DNA from: Actinomycetota bacterium
GTDB taxonomy: Bacteria; Actinomycetota; Thermoleophilia; Solirubrobacterales; Solirubrobacteraceae
Assembly: GCA_005883905.1 (NCBI GenBank)
Contig: VAYD01000071.1
Location: forward strand, 1-9,573
DNA length: 9,573 nucleotides
Direction: 5' to 3'
The notes below the pieces were generated by a model. The model did not search any database and had not been told where the DNA came from. It saw only the letters and a program-made list of their open reading frames with translations. Positions within the stretch are counted from its first letter, which is position 1, and every line of letters starts with the position of its first letter. Below are positions 1-5,757 of the stretch, in pieces. Position numbers and translations under genes: made by a program.

Positions 1-513
1 GTGCTGCCCGCATGCGCGCAGCACGGCGTCAAGGTCATCACGCGCGTCGTCGACTACGGCGGCCTGTTCCACGGCGACCCGATCGGCCTCGGCGAACGCG
101 ACCACCGCGCGTTCCGGCCGGCCGGCTGGATCGAGGCCGGCGCGGAGAAGATCGCGCGCATGCGCCCGCTCGCCGAGCGCCACGGCCTCACGACGCTGCA
201 GCTCGCCTGCGCATGGAACCTCGGCCACGATGCCGTCGAGACGGTCGTCCCGACGCTCATCCAGGAGCGCGGTGGCCGGCCCATCGAGCAGCAGCGCGCG
301 GAGCTCGCGGCGCTCCCCGACGCGCGCTTGACCGACGACGAGATCGCCGAGATCCGCGAGATCGGCGACAACGCCGGCTCCATGACGCTCAAGGGAGCCG
401 CCCCCGACCACGAGGGCGATCCCCTTCCGGACCGCTGGCCCCTCACGCCGCAGCTCGCCGAGGTCGGCGCCCGCTACGGCATCACGGCCGAGCGCGACCT
501 CGCGCCGGCGTGA
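1..513 (+). CDS. Aldo/keto reductase, C-terminal part (5' end outside window)
   Basis: This is the end of an NAD(P)H-dependent aldo/keto reductase, a cytosolic TIM-barrel oxidoreductase of unknown substrate. The visible 170 residues open in mid-protein and run to TGA at 511-513. They contain a VITRVVDYGGLFHGD stretch and LQLACAWNLGHDAVETVVPTLIQE, which resembles the barrel strand/helix and cofactor-binding region near the C-terminus of actinobacterial family members. An acidic LTDDEIAEIREIGDN helix follows, as is usual after the barrel. The GTG at base 1 is not taken as the start, because the catalytic Asp-Tyr-Lys-His half of the fold is missing and must lie upstream. The stop codon is the first three bases of the palindromic repeat at 511-574. 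The family assignment is fairly secure; the exact subfamily is not. Confidence 0.85.
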   Translation: MLPACAQHGVKVITRVVDYGGLFHGDPIGLGERDHRAFRPAGWIEAGAEKIARMRPLAERHGLTTLQLACAWNLGHDAVETVVPTLIQERGGRPIEQQRAELAALPDARLTDDEIAEIREIGDNAGSMTLKGAAPDHEGDPLPDRWPLTPQLAEVGARYGITAERDLAPA

Positions 514-574
514 GAATGAGGGGTCTGACCCCTCATTCTCACGTGAGACTCAGGGGTCAGACCCCTCATTCTCA
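511..574. repeat. 64-bp near-perfect palindrome made of two 31-bp inverted-repeat units
   Basis: Two units (511-541 and 544-574) are separated by CG. Each has the form TGAGAATGAGGGGTC - one central base (T, then A) - GACCCCTCATTCTCA. The first unit is a perfect dyad. The left arm of the second has two changes (TGAGACTCAGGGGTC). The whole 64 bp is also a dyad, with 30 of 32 positions paired and a perfect 12-bp centre TCTCACGTGAGA at 537-548. It fills the entire gap between two convergent genes, and its outer TGA triplets are the stop codons of both (511-513 plus strand, 572-574 minus strand). As RNA each unit could fold into a 13-bp stem with a 5-base loop, so a bidirectional terminator role is possible, though there is no U tract. 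It resembles REP-type dispersed palindromes; that identification is an inference. Confidence 0.9.
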
Positions 575-1330
575 GCAGGTCGCGACGATGCTGAACGGGC
601 GCTGAGCCGCCCCGCTGCCGCCGTGGGTCTGGACGTCGAACGTCTTGGCGTCGACGCGCTGGACTGCCACGGCGCCGGCGTCGGTGAGCGTCTGCTCCGT
701 CGCCGTGACCGCGCACTTGCTGATGTCGTCGGCGAAGACGACGCGGTACGTGGCGTCGGTCGCCGGGCCCTGCACGGCGACGCTCGTGACGCCGCGGCCG
801 CCGTTGACCTTGCCGTCGGCGGCGACGTCGGCGAAGCGGCTCGCCGCCTGGACCGATGCCTGCACGATGTCGTCGGCGCTCTTGGAGTCGAGGCGGTCGG
901 CGTTCAGGCCGGTCGCGACGCCCGTGGCGTTCGTCGTGAAGGGCTTGGTCGTGTCACCGCCGTTGCCGACGGTGATCGAGCCCGCGCTCGCGCCGTGAGT
1001 CGTGTTGAACTCGAATGCGAGCCCGGTCGACAGGTTGTTCGCGCGCACGCACGGCTCGACGGCCGGCCCGTTCTGGACCTTCGCCGCTGCACGACAGCCG
1101 TAGAAGGCGCCGCCGCCCGTGTCGGACAGGTTCGACTGGCGCGTCGTGTAGCCGCCCGTCTGGTTGTCGGTGCCGTTGATGCGGCCGATGATCTGCGTTT
1201 CGCTGTGCGAGGTCGGATTGCGGCCGTTGAGCTTCAGGATCGGACCAGACGCCGCGACGGCGAACGGCGAGATCATCACCGCCAGCACCACCGTGGCAAG
1301 CAGCACGTTGCGGGTGCGCACGGACTTCAT
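572..1330 (-). CDS. Secreted protein of unknown function with signal peptide and NADxLD segment
   Basis: This is a 252-residue exported protein with no recognised catalytic motif. It starts at ATG 1330, preceded by a strong Shine-Dalgarno GAGGAGGT (1336-1343) with 5 bases of spacing. Residues 1-27 form a classical signal peptide: basic MKSVRTR, hydrophobic LLATVVLAVMI, then a small-residue site near AVAAS. The mature part is rich in Gly, Thr, Asn and Ala, has four cysteines (79, 94, 206, 252) that could form disulphides, and carries GLNADRLDSKSADDIVQAS at about 141-159. From memory, that segment recurs in many secreted or surface proteins of Thermoleophilia. The C-terminus (about 170-252) looks like a small beta-rich domain (ATYRVVFADDISKCAVTATEQT). 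The final Cys is followed at once by the TGA contributed by the palindrome. The function is unknown; a surface or spore-coat role would be a guess. Confidence 0.8.
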   Translation of the reverse strand: MKSVRTRNVLLATVVLAVMISPFAVAASGPILKLNGRNPTSHSETQIIGRINGTDNQTGGYTTRQSNLSDTGGGAFYGCRAAAKVQNGPAVEPCVRANNLSTGLAFEFNTTHGASAGSITVGNGGDTTKPFTTNATGVATGLNADRLDSKSADDIVQASVQAASRFADVAADGKVNGGRGVTSVAVQGPATDATYRVVFADDISKCAVTATEQTLTDAGAVAVQRVDAKTFDVQTHGGSGAAQRPFSIVATC

Positions 1331-1364
1331 GGGCTACCTCCTCGTTCGAGTTGGACTTGGTGGT

Positions 1365-1393
1365 CGCAACACGGACCCTTCAGTCCGGTTGCG
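1365..1393. promoter_or_regulatory. Imperfect inverted repeat in the divergent gap upstream of the secreted protein and the cupin
   Basis: CGCAAC (1365-1370) and CGGAC (1372-1376) pair with GTCCG (1383-1387) and GTTGCG (1388-1393). This gives 11 base pairs with one unpaired A and a 6-base loop (CCTTCA). It sits inside the 103-bp gap between two divergent genes. Read as DNA it could be an operator; read as RNA from the minus strand it could be a 5'-leader hairpin 35 bases before the secreted-protein start. Nothing in the sequence decides between these. No convincing sigma70 promoter was seen for the minus-strand gene. Confidence 0.4.
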
Positions 1394-1397
1394 CCGC

Positions 1398-1433
1398 ATG
1401 TCAGAACGCGGTCGCCGGCGATACCCTCGACCG
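1398..1433 (+). promoter_or_regulatory. Probable promoter for leaderless cupin mRNA
   Basis: A -10-like TACCCT lies at 1422-1427, just 6 bases before the GTG at 1434, and an ATGTCA (4 of 6 matches to TTGACA) at 1398-1403 is 18 bases upstream of it. There is no Shine-Dalgarno before the GTG. The geometry puts the transcription start on or next to the G of GTG, as expected for a leaderless transcript. The same arrangement recurs at 4993 and 7012. Confidence 0.5.
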
Positions 1434-1817
1434 GTGAGCTACACGATCAAGAACCTGCGCGATGTCGAGGACTCCGCGCCGAAGTTCGGCTTCGGCGACG
1501 TACAGGAGGCCCGCTTCGCCCAACGTGACCTCGAGGCCCAGGAGACGGGGTTCTCGTACCACGTTGTCAAGCCGAACTGCCGCCAGGGCTTCGCCCACCG
1601 CCACGACGCGGCCGAGGAGGTCTACGTGGTCGTGGGCGGCGCGGGCCGCATGAACCTCGACGGGGAAGTCGTGGAGATCGAGCGACTCGACGCGATCCGC
1701 GTCGCGCCGCCGATCGCCCGCACGTTCGAAGCCGGCCCCGACGGCCTCGAGCTACTCGCCTTCGGCCCGCACCACGAGGGGGACGGGGAGATCCTCAAGG
1801 AGGACGTCTGGAGCTGA
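1434..1817 (+). CDS. Small single-domain cupin protein
   Basis: This is a 127-residue cupin, a compact beta-barrel that is usually a metal-binding enzyme or small-molecule sensor; no substrate can be named. Cupin motif 1 is visible as FAHRHDAAEEVYVVVGGAG, with putative ligands His55, His57 and Glu62. The second motif (LDAIRVAPPIARTFEAG) has Arg96 where the usual metal-binding His sits, so metal binding may be incomplete. GTG 1434 is chosen because the protein then begins VSYTIKNLRDVEDSAPKFGF, which matches the N-terminus I recall for this family, and because a -10 box ends 6 bases upstream. An in-frame ATG at 1398 would add 12 unlikely residues and overlap the promoter. Its 3' end overlaps the converging GMC gene by 66 bp. 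Fold assignment is strong; function is unknown. Confidence 0.85.
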   Translation: MSYTIKNLRDVEDSAPKFGFGDVQEARFAQRDLEAQETGFSYHVVKPNCRQGFAHRHDAAEEVYVVVGGAGRMNLDGEVVEIERLDAIRVAPPIARTFEAGPDGLELLAFGPHHEGDGEILKEDVWS

Positions 1818-3395
1818 TGGCACGAACGTCATCGCGCGTTCGGCCAGCGCGGTGATCGTCAGCGACGGGTTGACGCCGACGTTGGCCGGCACGACCGACC
1901 CGTCCACGACCAGCAGGTTCTCGTAGCCGAACACTCGCTGGCGGTGGTCGACCACGCCGGTCGACGGATCGGGGGCGATGATCGCGCCGCCGAGGATGTG
2001 GGCCGTCGTCGGCGCGTTGGCGATCGCCTCGGTCAGCGAGCTCTGCGCGACGCCGCCGATCCGCCGCGCGATCCATTCGGCCGCCTGGTTGGCCACCGGG
2101 ATGAACGTCGGGTTCGGGCGCTCGGGGTCCTGCTCGGTCTGCAGCCGCAGCCCGCCGAACAGCCCTCGCTTCGGACGCAGCGCGATGTGGTTGTCGAGCG
2201 TCTGCATCACCAACAGGATGAGCGTGCGCCGCGACCAGTGCCGCGGCCACATGAGTTTCAGCGAGCGAATCGGGTGGCGCCAGAGCGCTGCGAGCCACTT
2301 GATCGGCCGCGTGACCTTGGTCCCGTCGCCGACGAGCACCGTGTAGAGCAGCGACATGCTGTCGCCGGCCTCGCCATAGCTGACCGTCTCGATGTGCGTG
2401 TCCGGGTCAGGGTAGATCGAGCCGCTGATCGCGACGCGCTTGGTGAGGTCGATCGCGTCGTCGGGTGCCGTGACCGCGAGGATCGCCTCGGAGTTCGTGC
2501 GCACGACCTCGCCGAGGCGATCGGAGATCCGCGGCAGCGAGCCGCCGAGCCTGCACCGCTGCAGCAGCTTGTTCGTGCCGAGTGCTCCCGCGCTGACGAC
2601 CACGCCGCGCGCACGGTGCACCTGGCGGTCCTTGCGCACCCAGGCGCCGGAGCGCTCGGAGACGACTTCGTAGCCCTCCGACCCGTCGGCCGCGCCGATC
2701 GGCCGGATGTCGACCACGGTGCGCTCCGGCCGGACCCGAGCCCCGAGCCGCTCGGCGAACCAGAGGTAGTTCTTGACCAGCGTGTTCTTCGCCCCGTGCG
2801 GGCAGCCGACCATGCAGCGGGCGCACGAGACGCAGCCGGTCCGTGGCGGCCCGTCGCCGCCGAAGTACGGGTCGTCGACGGTCACCCCGGGCTCGCCGAA
2901 GAACACGCCCACGCGCGTCTTGGCATACGTCTCGCTGGCCCCGATGTGGTCGCCGAACTCGCGCAGGAGGTCGTCCGCGGCATCGTCGGTCGTGACGCTC
3001 GCGACGCCGAGCATCCGCTCGGCCTCGTCGTAGTGCGGCGCCAGCGCGCGCTCCCAGTCGTCGAGCTCCGCCCATCGCTCGTCGGTGAAGAACGCCGGCC
3101 GCGCGCGGTAGAGCGTGTTCGCGTAGCCGAGCGACCCGCCGCCGACACCGCAGCCGCTCACCACCGAGACGTCCTTGAAGGTCGACAGCCGGAAGATGCC
3201 CTTCAGGCCGAGCTTCGGGGCCCAGAAGTAACGCCTGAGGTCCCACGTGGACGACGCGAACTAGTCGTCGGCGTAACGGCGACCGCACTCGAGCAGCTCG
3301 ACGCTGTAGCCGTGCTCGGCGAGGCGCAGCGCCGCGACGCTGCCCCCGAACCCTGACCCGATGACGACCCAGTCGGCGTCGTAGCCGTTCGACAC
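1752..3395 (-). pseudogene. ChoD/cholesterol-oxidase-like GMC oxidoreductase interrupted by an in-frame TAG
   Basis: A 548-codon reading frame encodes a GMC-family FAD oxidoreductase resembling mycobacterial ChoD. It is broken at codon 45 by TAG (3261-3263). Before the stop lies the Rossmann motif [21 protein letters not shown] (residues 10-30) and CGRRYADD. After it, in the same frame, come FASSTWDLRRYFWAPKLGL and GCGVGGGSLGYANTLY (81-96). A cysteine group C188-x2-C191-x2-C194-x3-C198-P follows, then RTNSEAI, and the GMC C-terminal domain with HILGG (His about 466) and NPSLTITALAERA (Asn about 509). The family normally reads through this point with an acidic residue, so GAG to TAG is the simplest change. 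The start is GTG 3395, 8 bases after the stop of the upstream GMC gene. Restarting after the TAG would lose the FAD site. The C-terminal 22 codons lie antisense to the cupin. A sequencing error is the main alternative to a true nonsense mutation. Confidence 0.85.
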
Positions 3396-3403
3396 GGCGT
3401 CAA

Positions 3404-4981
3404 TTATGCGGGAGCGGCCACCTCCGCCGCCTCCTCGCCGACGCGTCCGCGGATCAGGTCGGCCGCGCGTTCCGCGACCGCGATCGTCGGCGCGTTCGTG
3501 TTGCCCCGCGGCACCATAGGCATCACCGAGGCATCGACGACCCGCAGGGCCTCGACGCCGTTGACGCGCAGCTCGGCGTCGACGACGCCGCCCATCGCGC
3601 ACGTGCCGACCGGGTGGTACAGCGTCGTCGTGTGGCGCGCGATGTGCTCACGCAGCGCGTCGTCGGTCTCGTCGGCGGGAACCGTGAACGGCGTCGAGTA
3701 CGGCCGCATCGCGGGCTGCCGCATGATGTCCAACAGCAGCCGCAGCCCCTCCATCTGCACCTGCATGTCGCGCTCGGCCGCGTAGTAGTTGTGGCGGATC
3801 ACGGGCTTGGCGCTCGGGTCGCTGTTCGCGAGCGTCACGCTGCCGCGCGACTCGGGCGCCAGCAGGCACGGCGCCACCCACATGCCGTGCTCCGTCGGGT
3901 CGGTCGTCCCCTCGTCGACGATCTGCACGGGCACCGCGTGGAACTGGATGTCGGGCGCCTCGCCGCCCATCACGCGCGCGAAGCCGCCCGCTTCGGCCAG
4001 GTTCGACGCGAACGGACCTGTCTGATCGGTCTGGAACTGCTCGAGCGCCGCGGGCTCCAGCGCCTGCAGCAGCGACACCGGCTCGGGCGTCGTGAAGACC
4101 GTCGACACCGCCGGGTGGTCGACCAGGTTCTCGCCGACCAGCGGCTGGTCGAGCAGGACCTCGATCTCGCGCATCGTCAGGTGCTCGGCCGGGCCGATCC
4201 CGGACAGCATCAGCAGCTGCGGCGAGTTGTACGCCCCGCCGCTCAGGATGACCTCGCGCTCGGCGCGGAACTGCTTGACCTCGCCGAGCTGCTCGGCCGC
4301 CACCCCGACCGCCCGCGTGCCCTCCAACAGCACCTTGTGCGCCTGCATGAAGGGCATCACGGTCAGGTTCGGGCGCTCCATCGCGGGATGCAGGAAGGCA
4401 ACTGCCGCGCTGCAGCGCATGCCGCCGCGCTGCGTGAGCTGGTACATCGCCGCCCCCTCCTGCTCCGCGCCGTTGAAGTCCTCGCTGCGCGGCAGCCCGG
4501 CTTCGACGGCTGCCTCGACGAACGCGAGGCAGATCGGATTGTTCGAGCGCGAGTCGCACACGGTGAGCGGGCCGCCCGTGCCGTGGAACTCGTCGTGCAG
4601 CCGCTGGTTGTCCTCCGACCGCTTGAAGTACGGCAGCAGGTCGTCGTAGCTCCAGCCCTCGATCCCCCAGCCGTCGTAATCGCGGCGGTTGCCGCGGATG
4701 TAGACCATCGCGTTGATCGAGCTCGACCCGCCGAGCACCTTTCCGCGCGGCAGGTAGATCCGCCGCCCGCCGCAGAACGGCTCGGGCGCGGTCGAGTAGT
4801 CCCAGTCGACGTCGGTCTTGGCGAGGCTCAGGTACCCGAGCGGCACGTGGACGTTCTCCTTGACGTCCGGCGGTCCGGCCTCGAGCAGAAGGACCTTGAC
4901 GTCCGGGTCCTCGCTCAGACGCGCCGCCAGCACGCACCCCGCGGATCCGGCCCCGACGATGACGTAGTCGTACGTGGACAT
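3404..4981 (-). CDS. GMC oxidoreductase, choline/alcohol-dehydrogenase-like
   Basis: This is a 525-residue FAD-dependent oxidoreductase that probably oxidises an alcohol to an aldehyde in the cytosol; the substrate is unknown. The FAD dinucleotide motif is [19 protein letters not shown] (6-24). The GMC signature is [20 protein letters not shown], and the second is [22 protein letters not shown]. The C-terminal domain holds [11 protein letters not shown] with His456, and [19 protein letters not shown] with Asn496, the expected catalytic His/Asn pair. The length is usual for the BetA-like branch. ATG 4981 is chosen because AAGGAT lies 7 bases upstream and the Rossmann fold starts at once; an in-frame ATG at 5002 would add only MKRKDRG. 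AAGGAT, with TTGCGG 17 bases before it, could instead be a -10 box of a leaderless start. It is followed after 8 bases by the interrupted ChoD-like gene, so the two probably formed one operon. Confidence 0.92.
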   Translation of the reverse strand: MSTYDYVIVGAGSAGCVLAARLSEDPDVKVLLLEAGPPDVKENVHVPLGYLSLAKTDVDWDYSTAPEPFCGGRRIYLPRGKVLGGSSSINAMVYIRGNRRDYDGWGIEGWSYDDLLPYFKRSEDNQRLHDEFHGTGGPLTVCDSRSNNPICLAFVEAAVEAGLPRSEDFNGAEQEGAAMYQLTQRGGMRCSAAVAFLHPAMERPNLTVMPFMQAHKVLLEGTRAVGVAAEQLGEVKQFRAEREVILSGGAYNSPQLLMLSGIGPAEHLTMREIEVLLDQPLVGENLVDHPAVSTVFTTPEPVSLLQALEPAALEQFQTDQTGPFASNLAEAGGFARVMGGEAPDIQFHAVPVQIVDEGTTDPTEHGMWVAPCLLAPESRGSVTLANSDPSAKPVIRHNYYAAERDMQVQMEGLRLLLDIMRQPAMRPYSTPFTVPADETDDALREHIARHTTTLYHPVGTCAMGGVVDAELRVNGVEALRVVDASVMPMVPRGNTNAPTIAVAERAADLIRGRVGEEAAEVAAPA

Positions 4982-4992
4982 GCCGCGATCCT

Positions 4993-5005
4993 TACGCTTC
5001 ATGGC
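4993..5005 (+). promoter_or_regulatory. -10-like box of a probable leaderless promoter for the DUF2277 gene
   Basis: TACGCT at 4993-4998 fits TANNNT and is followed by 7 bases and then the ATG at 5006, with no Shine-Dalgarno. The box lies in the 24-bp gap to the divergent GMC gene, so any -35 contact falls inside that gene's first codons. No good -35 match was seen at 17-18 bp spacing. Confidence 0.4.
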
Positions 5006-5281
5006 ATGTGCCGCAACATCCGGACCCTTCACAACTTCGACCCACCCGCGACGACCGAGGAGATCCAGGCCTCGGCGCTGCAGTACGTGCGCAAGATCAG
5101 CGGATCCACGAAGCCCTCGCATGCCAACGAGGAGGCGTTCAACCGCGCCGTCGAGGAGGTCGCGGCGATCACGACGCGCCTGCTCGGCGAGCTCGTCACC
5201 AGCGCGCCGCCGAAGAGCCGCGAGGCCGAGGCCGCCAAGGCCCGTGCCCGCGCGGCCGAGCGCTACGGGACCGCGGCCTGA
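5006..5281 (+). CDS. DUF2277 domain protein
   Basis: This is a 91-residue protein that I recognise as the DUF2277 family from its opening MCRNIRTLHNFDPPATTEEI, its middle ALQYVRKISGSTKPSHANEEAF and its alanine/arginine-rich helical tail (REAEAAKARARAAERYG). The family is a small, widely conserved soluble domain of unknown function. The sequence looks all-helical. There is no signal peptide or membrane segment, and Cys2 is the only cysteine. ATG 5006 is the only start that leaves the family N-terminus intact; the frame is open far upstream only as antisense of the GMC gene. It is divergent from the GMC gene with 24 bp between starts, and its TGA overlaps the start region of the downstream acetyltransferase, suggesting co-transcription. 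Confidence 0.88.
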   Translation: MCRNIRTLHNFDPPATTEEIQASALQYVRKISGSTKPSHANEEAFNRAVEEVAAITTRLLGELVTSAPPKSREAEAAKARARAAERYGTAA

Positions 5282-5757
5282 GGCAGCTCCGGGTCCCCGA
5301 TCCGGCGTACGGCGAGGGGCCGGTGGCGCTGAGGCTGCTGGGTCCCGGCGACACCGACGCGTTCCTCGCCGGGTTCAGCGACCCCGTCGTCCACGAGAAC
5401 ACCTACGGCGGCCTGCTCGCGCCCACGCGCGAGGCGGTCGAGGCGTACCTCGCCGGCGTCGCGGACAGGTTCGCCGCCGGCGAGGCGCTGATCCTCGCGG
5501 CGGTCGCGCGAGAGGACGGCGCGTTCCTGGGCACGACGATGCTATTCGGCTTCGATGCCAACGGGACGGCCGAGATCGGCTTCTGGCTCGGCCCGGAGGC
5601 GCGCGGACGCGGGCTCGGCACGGCGACGATCGCCCTGACGATGCGGTGGGGGTTCGACGGGCTCGGCCTGCGGCGGATCCAGGGCCTGACCGCGCCCGGC
5701 AACGCGCTGTCGCGGCGCGCGCTGGTGGTCTACGCCTCCGAAGCCGAGGAGGACTGA
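5278..5757 (+). CDS. GNAT family N-acetyltransferase, probably C-terminally truncated
   Basis: This is a GNAT-fold enzyme that would transfer an acetyl group from acetyl-CoA to an unknown amine. The N-terminal strand is GPVALRLLGPGDTDAF (15-29). The core reads GAFLGTTMLFGFDANGTAEIGFWLG, followed by the CoA pyrophosphate loop ARGRGLGTATIAL (108-120) and LGLRRIQGLTAPGNALSRRAL. After SRRAL the family normally continues with an ERAGF strand and a final beta-strand. Here it goes to VVYASEAEED and stops, so about 20-30 residues seem missing. The start is uncertain. CTG 5278 would overlap the previous TGA as CTGA and keeps the RQLRVPDP segment typical of relatives. GTG 5323, preceded by GAGGGG, would begin at the first strand. 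Its end overlaps the converging patatin gene by 28 bp. It may be inactive. Confidence 0.75.
   Translation: MRQLRVPDPAYGEGPVALRLLGPGDTDAFLAGFSDPVVHENTYGGLLAPTREAVEAYLAGVADRFAAGEALILAAVAREDGAFLGTTMLFGFDANGTAEIGFWLGPEARGRGLGTATIALTMRWGFDGLGLRRIQGLTAPGNALSRRALVVYASEAEED

Noticed and set aside
511..574. CRISPR array or insertion-sequence ends
   Set aside because: There are only two abutting palindromic units with a 2-bp separator, no spacers, no cas or transposase genes in the window, and no target-site duplication visible.
1398..1436. ATG 1398 as start of the first cupin
   Set aside because: It would overlap the probable -35 and -10 elements and add a non-conserved Arg-rich 12-residue leader. 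GTG 1434 gives the family N-terminus.
623..1528. 301-codon plus-strand open frame across the secreted protein gene
   Set aside because: It is antisense to a gene with a signal peptide and a strong ribosome site, and the translation has no recognisable domain.
3261..3263. Recoding of TAG (for example pyrrolysine or programmed read-through)
   Set aside because: TAG is the ordinary stop of neighbouring genes at 1752, 5730 and 8211. No stimulatory element was seen, and the family has a normal acidic residue there.
1944..3356. 470-codon open frame on the plus strand opposite the ChoD-like gene
   Set aside because: It is antisense of a recognisable GMC oxidoreductase; its translation is Arg/Ala/Val/Asp-rich with no domain, as GC-rich shadow frames are.
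3614..5005. Long plus-strand extension in frame with the DUF2277 protein
   Set aside because: It is antisense of the intact choline-dehydrogenase-like gene. The DUF2277 family starts at MCRNIRTLHNF, and the upstream translation is low-complexity.
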